DNA of 64,000 bases, from contig JAACJM010000065.1 in NCBI GenBank assembly GCA_013368315.1, positions 186,001 through 250,000 on the forward strand, written 5' to 3'. Origin of the DNA: Tetrapyrgos nigripes. Taxonomy: Eukaryota; Basidiomycota; Agaricomycetes; Agaricales; Campanellaceae. Position numbers and translations under genes: made by a program. Shown here one piece after another: positions 37,090 to 49,239 of the stretch (positions are counted from its first letter, which is position 1; each line of letters begins with the position of its first letter). The notes under the pieces were generated by a model that searched no databases, was not told where the DNA came from, and saw only the letters and a list, made by a program, of their open reading frames with translations.

Positions 37090-38940
37090 TGAGCAGATTT
37101 CCGATCCTACTGTTGCCAAAGAATGGAATGATACCTTTGACTACGAACACAAAAAAGTAGGAGAGAACGTTCAACGTCATCGCTGTCAGGGGGTATGTTT
37201 CAAGGGTCGACCACCCGGATCTGCTTGTAGGTTTGGATATCCATATGAACTCAATTCAAGATGCGAATTTGAACCTGATACGAACTCCATATATCTCCCA
37301 ATTTTGGACCCAGATATCAATTTCCACAATCCACTGGTTCTTGTTTTTATGCGCCACAATCACGATCTCAAATGTATACTATCTGGCAAAGCAGCAAAAG
37401 CCGCTATGTTTTACATAACTGACTATATCACCAAAAACCCCTTGTCCACTGGTGACATGATGTCGCTTATGTCTAAAGCTGTGGCTTCATTGGAGACACT
37501 ACACGCAAAGAACCCTGAAGCATTTCCCCTTGCTAACACTAAGCGGATATTACAAAAATGTCTCTCTCAATTGACTTCACAACAGCGTATCCACGCACAG
37601 CAAGCAGCAAGATATCTACGCGGAATGAATGACACCCTACCCTCTCACTTAACAACACCTATGCAATCTGCGTTATTACTTGACTTCGTATTGAACCAGT
37701 ATGCTGAGCTCCTGCACGATTTCCAACCGTCACAAAGCAATCCTGATAATGATGATTACCTTGCTCCCCGTATTCGACTTGAAGTAGACCAAGATGGCAC
37801 AATCAAGACCACAAACCAAGTCCTGAATTATTGGTACCGAGATCACAAACTCTCACAAATCAGCTTCTATGACTTTGCTCGTACTATGACCGTTGAAAAA
37901 AAACGAGAACTGAAGACTAATCGAGCGAATGTGCGCACCCGCTTCGGATTTCACCGCGACCATCCGTTACATAGTACGCACAATTTAGTCTTGATCTCGA
38001 ACAATTTCCCATTGGAATCTTGGAAAGAACGGGTACCTCTCATCATCGGTAATGGCATCCCACGGATTGGCTCAAACGAACACAAATTATTTTCCCTCGC
38101 ACATTTCAAACCCTTTGGGCCTGATATACCGCTACTGTTGTCCTCCCTTGACAATGAGTATAACTCGTATGATTTCCCTCCATTTGCTCAGCGTGTTATA
38201 TTAAATTGGGAAGCCATACACGAGTGCGAAGATGAAAGAGATGCAGAACGAATTCGGAAGCAGTCCGAAAAGAGCAAAAAAGCATCTCAAACTCTTCAAT
38301 CTATGAGACGATGTTTCAACACAGAGGAAGACAATATCGATGAAGTTAATTGTAGTACTGGCCTGAACCAGGGTTTGCAATTCCATGACTCTCTGATCCA
38401 AAACCTGCGCATTTGTCAATGGCTAATGCCGCCTGTTACCACTCCTTCTTCTTCTGACACTGCTTCCAAGTCCAATACTGCACTCGGCTCGGGTCTGAAT
38501 CCTTTACCATCGCTTACAAAAAGAAATATCGATCAATGGACATCATCATACAAGGAAGCTGCCTCTTTGAAGATAGCTCTCAGGAGAGCTGCATCAGATC
38601 CATCTTCTCAAGTACTTATGCCTAAAGATAACTCTTCTTGCGACTTTGATTTTCACGCCGCTGCTCGTACTTACAATCCATCTCAAATGCCAGTGGAAGT
38701 ATTACCCCAAACTGAATTAGTTCAACCTCTTAGTGATCAATCAGATACCCTTATGACGCCTGTAGATGTACTCAAAACTGTCGCTCAGAAAAATACTTTA
38801 AATGAAAAACAATTTCAATCTTTTTATATTATCGCTTCTCGGTTTTTACAGAGATATATATTCAAAAATCATGAAGAACTCGTTAGAGAGCCTCTCTGAA
38901 TGTTTCTTACTGGACCTGGTGGTACAGGTAAAACTCACTG
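37090..38940 (+). pseudogene. Helitron Rep C-terminal part with catalytic Tyr motif, through Walker A
   Basis: Continues the Rep: CQGVCFKGRPPGSACRFGYP, NPLVLVFMRHNHDLKCILSG, then AMFYITDYITK near 37405-37430, where the Y-x3-Y-x2-K pattern supplies the two nicking tyrosines. The linker to the helicase follows. A TGA at 38897-38899 interrupts the frame (EPL-stop-MFLTGPGGTGKTH), most simply a CGA to TGA change, and the Walker A, GPGGTGKT, lies right after it. A one-base insertion at about 38940 then moves the frame to the helicase ORF. Confidence 0.8.
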
Positions 38941-41549
38941 TAGTCAAGTCTGTCAAGGAAGTGATGATGTTGTATGGCATGGATCACCGCATAAGGTTTC
39001 TTGCACCGACGGGACGAGCTGCTTCGCTCATTGATGGCACAACTATTCATAAAGGACTGGGTATTCAAATCAAATCAAAAGACAAGGGTAAGGGAAACCG
39101 GAAACTTGGTGAAAGTGAAGAAGATTACTCGGTCTGCATCAATGTCAAAAAACGTGAACAGCTGCGGGCTGAATGGAAGGATGTGGTCTTGGTATTCCTT
39201 GATGAAATTTCCATGTTAGATGTTGGCCTATTTGCAGAAATAGACGCTGCCCTTCGATTCGCGACTGAAAATTATGATGAGTACTTTAGTGGAATTTTTC
39301 TAGTTGCCGCTGGCGATTTCAACCAACTACCGCCTGTTGCAGGTTGCCCGCTATATATGCCAATCAGAAGCAAACTGACAGCTAGCTCGCAGAATGAAAT
39401 TGAGCGGCGAATGGGGCGAATGGCTTGGAAACGTCTCAATGCCGTCATCAATCTTACTGAACAAAAACGGATGGCGCTTGATCCGGAATACGGCTCTGCT
39501 GTTTTGCGATTACGCAACCGTGAATGTACTGAAGATGATGTTACTCTTTTCAATTCCAGACGAATCAAGAGTTGGAATCACCTTTCTGGACTAGAACTTG
39601 CACGACCTGAACACTATGAAGCTTCCGCAATTGTCGCTACTAACTTGAAACGACAAGTCCTTAATCAATGCAAAACCGAAGCCATATGCAGCGCTCCTTC
39701 AGGTCCCTCTCTCATTGAATGTGTAGCCTACGACGAAATTGTAGAGATAGGTTCCAAACATGCCAAGAATGAGCCTGAACCCAAACTCACTATCAAAGAT
39801 GCTGAGGAACCTGGTTTTCATATGCGCACTGAACTTATCAAACTGAACTTTTCCTCACAACAATCCCGAATTTTACCAGGCTCGGTTCAACTCTATGTTG
39901 GTATGCCAGTCATTCTCAAATCATACAACTTGTGTACTGAACTTGGTGTTACAAATGGTTCTATTGGCTATGTACGGCACATTCAGCTTGAAAAATGCAG
40001 GTCAGGATTCTCGTATGCAACGGCAGTATTGATCGAGTTTCCCGAAAGCTCTGTTAACATTCCTGGTCTTCCTGACAAATGGTTCCCAATTGTCCCTCAA
40101 TCTTCTACATTCACTGTCACTCTCAAGGATGAGAATGGTCAACACCGAAGAATAAAGTGCTTTCGTAAACAGCTACCTCTTCAACCAGCATTCACTGTTA
40201 CCGGTCACTTTGCACAGGGTCAAACCTTAGCGGTAGTTTTATGCACTTTCAAAGATGGTCCTGCTGCTGCTTATGTTTCTGCTTCTCGAGCCACACAAAG
40301 ATCTGGACTGTTTCTTCTTGAGGAAGTCACCTTGAATGACTTGAATCGCCCTAAATTACCTCACGAACTACGACTAGGATATCAGCGCTTGGACGCTTTA
40401 GAACACAATACGTTGGTTGAATGGGGTTTCATTGATTCTGATCCTGTTCCTGTCCCAGATGTTGAAGGAGAAGATCTTCCAAAGAATTATCGAGTTAATG
40501 TCAACCCTGCCAGTGATCAAAAAGTTATACCTGCAAAGCGCAAACGAACTCAAAAGCAACCAGCACGAGATTCAAAATTTGGACCATCCATTGCTCCAAC
40601 CACCAATACTCAACGCAAGAAGCTTCAGATACAAAATACTCAAGAGATGGACTTATCGCATACTCCAAATACTGATACCCTTTCTTTACCTGGTTGCGTT
40701 TGGGACCGCGAAAATTGGTCATGTGCTTATGATACTGTGCTGACATTGCTGATATACACTCTTCGAGATTCCTCTGAAGTGTTCCATCAACGATGGCACT
40801 CACTCTCTACATATACCACCACGTTCGTAGAGTTTCTCTACCAACACAATGTTCACCAGTTATCCTTGCTTTCCACCTTGTCTATGAACACCATGCGTGA
40901 ACTTTTTCGTGACTTTCTCACTGCCTACGATCCTCGTCAATTTATCCGGACTGGTCCCCATATGGCGTCTTGTTCTCCGATGCTAGAATTGTTTACAATG
41001 CCCTCCAGATCTACTCAAGAATGTCTATTACCCTTCTCATGCCGCAATCACAACATTGATTTCGTTATCACTCTCCGAGTCCCTTTCTCTATTATTCCAA
41101 CTTTCGATACCCTAAACCTATTCCGAAATGCTGCTCCCACCAACCGTTCCACTGTTCAAGATTGGCTATTATACCTAGTGAACCAATACAACATATCTTC
41201 CTCATTGACCTCTTGCCCACTGTCAAATGATTCCCAATGTGATCTACATGCCCATAGTTCTGTACTGGACTTATTACCTCCTTTTATACTTGTTGAACTT
41301 CCTCCTGAACCCGATCACAATATCTTTGAAGTCAATGATAACCTGTGCATTGCTACGCACCTTCCGATCAGATACCGGTTGTGTGGAATCGTCAGATTAG
41401 GCGGTGCCCATTTCACTTGTAAAATCTTTACTGATCAAACCGCTTATGATTACGATGGTCAATTGCGAGATGGCTTTCTTGTACCTACCAATAATCTTCC
41501 ATGTTCTAGCAGACCTTATCCTCATCTTGCCTTATACCGCCTGATCTAG
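38941..41549 (+). CDS. Helitron SF1 helicase with C-terminal cysteine-peptidase-like domain
   Basis: Open to 41549. Helicase motifs after Walker A: FLAPTGRAASLIDGTTIHK (Ia), VVLVFLDEISMLD (Walker B), LVAAGDFNQLPPV (III), LTEQKRM, VTGHFAQGQTLAVV and AAYVSASRATQRSGLFLL (V/VI), as in Pif1-family 5'-3' helicases. After a basic linker (AKRKRTQKQPARDS) a second domain begins: GCVWDRENWSCAYDTVLTLL carries a Cys-box-like NxxCAYD, and GGAHFTCKIF with YDYDG about 230 residues later could supply the His and Asp of a USP/OTU-like papain-fold peptidase. The helicase would unwind the donor strand; the peptidase role is unknown. The domain call for the peptidase is my inference. The upstream nonsense and frameshift separate this part from the Rep. 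Confidence 0.8.
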
Positions 41550-42091
41550 TCCATTTCTCGTTGGATCCCTGTCGATATTTGCCATGGCCAATAGCCTTGA
41601 ACACAATATTCCAACGTTTACCACGGCCACAGCCTTGAATTCTAGACCTCCCGTGGTCATTCTTAGTTCCGCCCTTCCCACTCTCCACATCTGTTGTCCC
41701 ATGATACTCACCATTCTTTTCTGCGTCTGCATCATCGTCATTCTTTTTTCCATCCTTTCTGCTCTTCATTTCTATCATCCCATGATACCTATCTTTACTT
41801 TCGACCACCTCAAACAGGCTTGTCTGCTGACATGTCTGAATACGCTTCGTTGATTTACTTTATCTCAATCCGTCAGATTCAATTCCATACACTCTTCCAT
41901 GACTTCATTTTCATCACAAGTCCTTTCCGATTCCCTTGCCCTGCCCGTCTTCCCCCTCTATTCCTTATCAAGTAAAAAAAAAACTCCATTCTCTGTCACA
42001 GCGAAATGGCGAATGGAGGTTCACGTCAAGAAGCTGAATCTTTCAAGTTAAATTGACAAGGATTCAGTTTCTTTCGTTTCTCAACGCCTTC

Positions 42092-43772
42092 ATGTCTACC
42101 TCTACCCTTGGGTCGTCTCCCAGCTCTCCTATTGCCAACATGGACTCGGAAATGGTCGATGTCTCCTCGTCATCGCCAACCTGTAAGTGTTTTGCGAAAT
42201 TTCTCTTTATTTTTTTTCATATTACTAATCTGAGACACAGCGAACCCACTTGATACTGTCGCTCATCTCGATCCCACCATTGCAGCTGTAGCCTTGGTTT
42301 TGACTCATCCGAACACAACGCCGACCGATGCAGCAGCCATCAAACAATTCAAGTCGCATCCAATCAGAGCCGGCACCTACCAGATCAATAACGGTGCAAA
42401 CCTCGCTACTTTCCTCCTCTGCGGTCGATTGGCTGGTCATAACACTGACAGGATGCCGCCCTATTTCAATCTGTCAGCTCCTGGCGACACCGTATCCCCG
42501 GTTCGTGACCGCTTTTACGTCTCTACCACAATCACCTTCCTCACTATTATTCAGATCGACATTAACCAGCTCAAAAAATGGAGGGCAAGATTCTCTGTAG
42601 AGCCCTTGACCGTTCTATCTGCTTATGCTGGGACCTCTTCTCGTATCGTCAAACGATCCAATATCAACTTTGAACGAGCCAAGGCGATCCTGAGCACAGC
42701 GTGGAGCGACGTTCCCAGATCCTCACAGGGACAAAGTACGTGTCATTATCATTCCTCTATAACCTACTACTATAACTATTCATTCACTAACACGAACACT
42801 CAGTGTACTATTATGGCTCCAAGGATTCTAACGATCGATGGCAACTTATGCTTATCACTCCTGTTTTATTCGATCTAACTTCACCATCGGCAATGCCTCC
42901 TGTCATGACCGCTGAGGAGATTGCAGCGATCGGCGCAGATGATATTGAGGAGGATACCGAAGGTACGTGGCGAATGATATCATTTTGTAATCTTTTTTCT
43001 TTTTAACAATATCTTTTTACTTTATAGAAGTTGACCCTATCGAACTACGTCTATTCGAGTTTATCAATCAACGTGAACAACCAAAGCCAGGTCATTTCAA
43101 TCTTTACATGCTTTACCATTAGTAGCTAACAATTGTTTTCTTTTTTCTTCAGCCAACGGTCAATGGTTTCTATCGCAAATGCCTGACGACTACCACAAAT
43201 ATGAAGAACTTGCTAAGAACCATGACCTACTCAAATATCGTCTCAATCTCCCGAATGTCTTTGACAAAGACGGCCATAGGATCCACCCGTCTGACTACAA
43301 GACCGCGTTGACTGTCGGCACCAAGGTAGCAGTAAAGTTCCACAATATGATGTGAGAATATATTTTTTCTTCTCTTTTCTGATATTCCATTAAACTCATT
43401 ACCCTTATTTCTAGATACAAGTTCGCATCTTGCACCGGTCAATCATTGCTTACCGACCTCTTCATCCTCCCCGACACTCCAGAGCAACTCCAAACATTTT
43501 ATCGAGCCATATTCAAAAACCTCCCACCACCTTCTACCCTCTCTGCTGTCATCGCTCCTTACGCAAACACCTCTCCCACTAAACGCGCTCGAGAAGCAGA
43601 CGACAACACAGGCGAGTCCACAGTCGCTTCAGGATCAAACACCGAACGACCTACAGTGTCTACATCGAGCCCTAAATCACGAAAATCTGCTCAAGACGTC
43701 GCCGCCGACACAACTCCAACCCCAAGTCCCACGAAGAAGCCAAAGCCTTCTACCCGTTCCAACAAAGCTTAG
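42092..43772 (+). CDS. Helitron-associated companion protein, unknown family
   Basis: Exons with clean GT..AG introns: 42092-42182, 42241-42736, about 42804-42961, about 43028-43090, about 43153-43350 and 43416-43772. The product starts MSTSTLGSSPSSP, has NPLDTVAHLDPTIAAVALVL, an AGTYQINNGANLATFLLCG region, MPDDYHKYEELAKNHDL, GTKVAVKFHNMMYKFASCTG, LLTDLFILPDTPEQLQTFY, and a basic Ser/Thr-rich tail (SPTKKPKPSTRSN) like a nuclear protein. It lies 540 bp after the helicase ORF in the same direction and inside the inferred element, so I take it as the element's second gene. The mixed polar core could be an OB-like fold, but I cannot show this. An extra intron between 42499 and 42555 is possible. 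Confidence 0.6.
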
Positions 43773-44448
43773 TGCAAGTAATCTGAGGGACTGACTCGAA
43801 GGACATTTATCGTAGCTGACTGTCAAACATCGGCCATGTATTATGTAGTATTAGTTCAACAGCGCCGAGTATCTTGTACTATTACTGTACATAACAAAGC
43901 TGAAGTAGTCTTCAATTCTAAGAGTGAATCAGTCTAACGGCTATGCCTTAATATACTGCATTATCACTGGTCCGCTCCAGCTCGGCTCCAAACGGCTCTA
44001 GAGCCATTTTTGGCCGGCTGGCACCGGCTCTAGCCGCAAGAGGTCGCGGACTCGCGTCATTTTGGGCTTGTGACAGCAAACGTCGACTGCCGTTCCTCCG
44101 TTCTTTACAGAAACCACTCCTGCTACTCTCCCCATCGCTAAAAGGATACAAAAACCCAGTATGTAAGTCTTTTCATGTTTTGCAAGTGCATGTAGAACTT
44201 GGTTGATAACCTACCTTTACAGCTCTACTTTCTGCTCACCAGTCTTCTCTACTGGCACTCTCTAGGCAACCTTGTCAGCACTGCATGCAACTTCGAAATC
44301 CACAGCTTTCTTCTTGACTCCTAGAGCCCAGAGAAAAATGACGCCAATGACTTCCAACAAGGAACATTAAAACCGACAAAATCTGGGTATGTCTATCTTT
44401 CTTGTGACAACACGACTCAGAATTAATTCAGCGTAGTATGGATGATTC
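43773..44448. other. non-coding, GC-rich palindromic cluster
   Basis: Contains a perfect 12-bp palindrome ggctctagagcc (43994-44005) and the hairpin at 44013-44028 proposed as the Helitron 3' end. No gene supported. Confidence 0.45.
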
Positions 44449-45089
44449 ATGTCAACGTTGTCAAACGACGAATTGCCTTGGAGACTTCGAAAAATTTCCG
44501 AGTTGTTGTCTTCACCGACGTCATCGACATCACAGATGCCACGTCGCCCCAACGTCTTTCTTGCCAACGCAACTCTCTCCGCAACCAATACCACCCTCCC
44601 TGCACCTCCTCTCCCTCCTCTCCTTTCTACTCTATCACCAACGCCCTCTCACACGTCTTATCGGTCACGGCCCTGTCAATGCGCCAAAACTCAAATGACT
44701 CCGCCACGCCTAGGATTTCATTTGAAGAGCAGGATCACGCGTCTTTCAGGTATGTATCCTCTCTGTTGGTTGCGTGGTGTTCAACGCTCATGTCTTCCGG
44801 TTTGATTGGTTCTTCAAGAGTCGGTCATTCAAGAATCTTCCCCGATCACAGTGAGTCCCTTGTATTTTTGTTGCGCTTATAGTCATTTGACTGACTGGCA
44901 ACCCTTTCCTTTCGTTGTACTCTGAACTCTATAGCCTGAGTAGCAAAGGCAGAAGTAAATTGTAACCTTTCTATCGATAAGCTTGTCGTTTTCATCATCT
45001 CAAATCGTGTATCGCTATAGTTTCCCGCTTCCTTACAGCTCTACTGCTTCTTCAACGGCCAAGAGACCAGCGAAGAAGAAAAAGACATG
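44449..45089 (+). CDS. possible small spliced gene, basic C-terminus
   Basis: A Pro/Ser-rich frame from 44449 (MSTLSNDELPWRLRKISELL) or an alternative frame from 44442 leads to a good donor (GTATGT near 44752). Acceptors near 44815 and 45040 and a final STASSTAKRPAKKKKT-stop exon (45042-45089) look genuine. I could not settle which frame is used or find a family. The Lys-rich end suggests a nuclear protein. Confidence 0.25.
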
Positions 45090-45677
45090 AGGGTTGTAAC
45101 TGGACGGACATCTTTCGTTTTTCTTCATTGTGGTCTCTATTTACTCGACATCTTTTCTGTACTACCATACACATCTGCCACGTTGTACCCCTCATGTCAA
45201 TGTTTCTATAAAACTATTACATTCTACAACGTCGACGGAATACTCTGTTCGAAATCTCATAATCCTATCTTACCTACTACCATATCGGCCGGAGTCGGGG
45301 ACAGCGCACCACTGTGCGCAGCTGAATTTACAGAGCCACATGGCGAAGGTTTGCCCTTCGTTACGTGTGATTCCAAACTTATACTTATATGATTTTGATA
45401 CGGTCAATATGGACGAGGAAAGATTGTTGGGAGTAGCTGGAAATGTAGTAGAAAGTTTCGAGGTTCTGTGGTTTGGGTAAGATTCGTATGATGTGCAGTG
45501 CACTGTTCTCTTCAAAGGTGATATATATACACCTTTGTGCCATAGATCAGACATTATAGGTTGTAGATTGCACAACACTCTTCATCGCAACAATTGCAAA
45601 TAGGTGTACAGTCGCAAGGTAATAGTAGTTAACGCTCATGCACAGTTGATACGTCAACAGAAGCTGAGAAGACAATA
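45090..45677. other. intergenic region, no gene supported
   Basis: Short frames on both strands only; AT-rich near 45220-45290. It separates the possible small gene from the convergent MYND gene. Confidence 0.35.
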
Positions 45678-47298
45678 TTAGACCTTCGTTTTCTCTTCGC
45701 AGAGCGTCGCTTTATGGATCCTAGAAAATCAGAGTAAATAAGGGGGTATAGGCAACAAAGGCAAAAATTCCTTACTTCCAATTCTGTCTTTGGCACTGAG
45801 CGTCGCAGTCTGGTACAGGCATGATGAGAAAGAGCCTGTATAAGAAAACAGACAACAAACTCACAGGCAACCTTGTGACACCGACTACATCTGTGCAGTT
45901 TGACATCTCTCTTTCCACAGTTGGCACATCCGTCTGAAGCTAGCATCACATTATTGACCGTCCTCATTGTTCCATCGCCTTCAATGCGTGTGACAGGCAA
46001 CAACACATTAACGCCTTCTCTCCTCAATCCAGGCGATGTGAAGTTCCCAGTGTTCAAAATTTCTTCCGCAGCTTTCGCAAGCCCTACTTGCCAGATATCA
46101 TTCCCAATCAACGTCGCGAGATTATCCTTGGTCTCCTTCACCTGCAACGCGACAAAGTAGTTGAAATGCTTCGTATTTCTTGCGACTTCTTCATTGGGCT
46201 TTTGATTCCCAGCGCCGAGACAGTCGAATGGTGGACGGGTTTTGGCGAGTTGGATGGCCTCAGCGTAACATTTGGAAGCAGTCGCGCGATCCGTGCTGTC
46301 CCAGGCGAGGAGCCCGATTATTATCGTTGCTACGATTTGGAGACCTTTGAGAAATATTTGGGCATGGGGAGTTCGAAAGCGGGAGTGGCATTTGTGTGTG
46401 TTGCCGATCCGGAAATTGTTGAGGTTCCATGCCTCAGGAGCCGTAGCTGTTTCGTCCAAGAAGTCGTGAGTTCATATGCCACCAAAGCAGAGAGTATTCG
46501 TCGACGTACTTTCATTGTAATGCATTTGAGGATCCCTGAAGAATGCAGTAAAACTATACCACAAATAGCCTAGTGTTTCGAGAGGTATTTCCCTTGGGAA
46601 GCATGCAGCACAACTGGCAGGAACCTTGGCGTCAACTACTTCATCCTTCAAGATCTTTTTGATAGCCTTTTAGGAGTGTTCGAAGGCATCGTCTGTACGA
46701 CCTGCGTGATGGAGCTGCTCGGCCTTCAGGAAAAGACTAAAGCCAGACATAGGTGATGTGAAACAGATCGATTTAGGAGCCGGTATATGTAGGAGATCAC
46801 AAAGCGTACCATGTGCCTACACTTTGTCTTCGGGGCCTCAACGAGGGGATAGGGACTAGGAAAGAGCTATTCAGAACGATGTGGAAATCTGCTGAAAACT
46901 GGGCGACTCACTGACAAGACATGCATGGAATTTTGTCGTCAAATAACCGGTGCAGTCTCGGTTGGGATCATCGAGGGGCTTGTCCACAAATACGAGCTTG
47001 CAAAACTCGGAATCTCTTCTCTTGTTGCCGAGATGGTAGCAGAAGAGTCTAGCTAGTGTTTCCTTCTCGGAATGGAACTTTAATTCCCGCATGCTGAGGT
47101 TTTCGCTAACGAGAGACCACATGAGAAAATATAGCGAAGGTAATGAAAAGAGAAAAACATACCGGTCCCAGGGCACGTACTCGTCTTTCTCCTCACCGTA
47201 CGTTGCAATTTTGCCTTCAAGGACCAATTTTTTTTTACTTCTTCAGAGTACATGGCGCGTCTGATCAGAGGCGGGTCACTGGCGGCAAGATCGTCCAT
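45678..47298 (-). pseudogene. MYND-type zinc-finger protein with two lesions
   Basis: ATG 47298 (MDDLAASDPPLIRRAMYSEEV), an intron (GTATGT..CGTTAG near 47170-47105), ENLSMRELKFHSEKETLARLF, a further intron, then LFLKAEQLHHAGRTDDAFEH, a TPR-like helical region (FLKGLQIVATIIIGLLAWD, RATASKCYAEAIQLAK, DNLATLIGNDIWQVG) and a C-terminal MYND finger: CANCGKRDVKLHRCSRCHKVA, intron, YCDAQCQRQNWK. MYND fingers bind Pro-rich peptides; this fungal family has an N-terminal helical part and unknown role. Lesions: an in-frame TAA near 46664-46666 (EHS-stop-KAIKKIL), and one extra base after NWK (GATCCAT where GACCAT gives DHKATLCE), which removes the last His and Cys of the finger. Confidence 0.65.
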
Positions 47299-47898
47299 AA
47301 TGGGAGGTACTTGGTATATGTCGCTCGGTACTCCGAGTCGGGGCTTGGAGCTAGACAGAATTGGTGTACGTCAAAGAGGTGGTGGGGGAGTTAGAGCACG
47401 ATTTCTATGGACTTGGTAGGGATGGTACGAGTGAGGGCGACCCACTGGAATGAAAGGAGCAGTGGAAGAGCGAGTGCGGAACCAATAATCTGAAGGCATC
47501 GGGCTGGAATGGACTTGGGGGTTTTCAAGTATTTCGACATCAATATTGGACATACTTGTACGATTTGAGGTAAGCCAGCTCATACTGGCTCAGCCTGACC
47601 CATACTGGTGCAGCTCGAAAAAGAAGACAGTCCATGAGGAAATTTGCAGAACGCGCTCGACGACGAGGAGGTACATCCACGCCAAAAAGACCGAAATATC
47701 CGCTCGACGGATAGGTGACCGGATATAAATGATATATATATATACAAAAAGATGATGTACAGTACATATTTCGGTCTTTTCAGCGTGATCGGCGGCAACA
47801 GTGAGGAAGACTTGCTATGGGGCTGGCACTTACACTCACTAGCAAATTATATAATCATTGTTGCTTGTCCTTTCCGCTCATCATCGTTGCCTTCTAAT
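47299..47898. other. divergent intergenic region of MYND and HNH genes
   Basis: Shared upstream region of two divergent genes, with an AT-microsatellite-like tatatatatata near 47728-47740. No coding frame supported. Confidence 0.4.
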
Positions 47899-49230
47899 AT
47901 GTCTTATGAGCCCGAGAGGTATCGAGAAACTCCTCTTCTCTCTCCGTCTTCAGATTACATACAGCGGCATCTCGGTCATATTAACACTAGCCTGAGCGCT
48001 TATACCTTCTGCTATAACGAAGAGCAACGACTCATACCATTGATTCCAATCTCCGCGCCGTCGAAGACCAAGAAGCCACTTATTCACGTACGGATTCTGG
48101 GCTGGATGTTCGTGTTCACAAGAACGGACTATATGCTTGTTGAGCTTTCCAAATCTGTCCTATCATGCAATGGCCTGCCAGAGAAGTATCACGAGCTTGG
48201 ACGATTTTTTCTCAACTTCTGGATAAGACCTTGTGAGTCTGCGCGCAATGTCTTTTTTTTTTTTTGTTGATGTGCTGATAGTTCTCAGTCCGCAAGTATA
48301 AAGGTCGTACGCCAAACGTCTCTGGTCACGTCTCTAGGCCGTCTTTTGATCACGTTGCTGAAGCGGTCAAGGTTGAACTAGAACCCTCTCCTAAAGATCA
48401 TTCTACTGCGAAAGCAAATGTGATTCACTTCTTCATCTAATTAGTACTAAATCTTGACTGACGAATGTTGACTATCCTTTGTATAGGCTTTGATTCGCGA
48501 TGGTTATCGTTGTATTCTGACCGGTCGTTATGATAAATCATCGGTAATGAGTATAAGAGAACTTCGCAATCAAATGGACGAAGGCCAGCTTGGAGTGCCA
48601 GGCGTCACGCGGTGTGCTCATATTATCCCCTCATCCACTAATCTAGATATCGAGACGTGCCAAAAGAAAGAGGTCTGTGCAGCTCTTACATTCACTTTCC
48701 TTGCATGATTCTCATTCAAACAGAACTATGCCGCAAATGCATGGGCAGTGCTCCAGCGTTTTGGATATGGAGGTATGTTCCAGGCACTGAATGGACCTGG
48801 TATACATTGCATGGAGAATGTCTTTACCCTGCATTCAGACTATCACGATAGTTTTGACACTTTACAGCTTTGGTTTGAACCACTTGTGGGTGTCATCATT
48901 TCAAAAATCTGGCGTAAAGTCTAATGTTTGTACTAGGGCGAGAACCGTTACAAAATTGGAACCATAATGCCTATTATATTCCAAGAGGTGCCAAGGGAGA
49001 TCACCTTGACGAACCACATGCCAAATCACTTGTTGAGTATGCCTTCAGAGCGATACCTAGCGCTTCACACTACTTGTGCCAAGGTTGCCAATATGTCCGC
49101 GGCAGCAGAGTACTTGGATGAATTGGATAGAGATCGTGAGTTAGGTACCGTCTTGGCCTCAGATGGTAGTTCAATGGATCTTGTGAATCATGCTTTTTGG
49201 CGTGCCATGGGAGGAGTACACCCATCTTAG
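47899..49230 (+). CDS. HNH-endonuclease-domain protein, fungal type
   Basis: Five exons (47899-48232, 48289-48419, 48487-48672, 48724-48885, 48937-49230) give 1107 nt, 368 aa, in phase without stops. The N-terminal 150 residues have no known domain. From about residue 155 the fungal HNH_2-type pattern appears: ALIRDGYRCILTGRYD, TRCAHIIPSSTN (first His), MENVFTLHSDYHDSFDTLQLWFEP (Asn and second His), then GENRYKIGTI. The C-terminal HMPNHLLSMPSERYLALHTTCAKVANMS is typical of the agaricomycete family that expanded this domain. Catalytic HNH would cut DNA with one metal; whether these fungal proteins are nucleases is not established. A strong stem-loop follows the stop codon. Confidence 0.85.
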
Positions 49231-49239
49231 ACTCGCGAG

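Larger units (their letters stand above)
34125..44033 (+). mobile_element. Helitron (rolling-circle transposon), near full length, degenerate
   Basis: The body is defined by HUH Rep, SF1 helicase and peptidase-like ORFs (34160-41549) plus an intron-bearing gene (42092-43772). The proposed 5' end is TCTTTCCGTATGACAAATT at 34125, preceded by A, as expected for insertion between A and T; a near-identical terminus occurs at 31876, also after A. The 3' end is uncertain: the best candidate is a GC hairpin (GCCGG..CCGGC, 44013-44028) followed by TCTAG, ending in the CTRR-type CTAG at 44030-44033, but the next base is C rather than the expected T. The coding part has at least one nonsense codon and several frameshifts, so this copy is probably not autonomous now. 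Confidence 0.7.
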
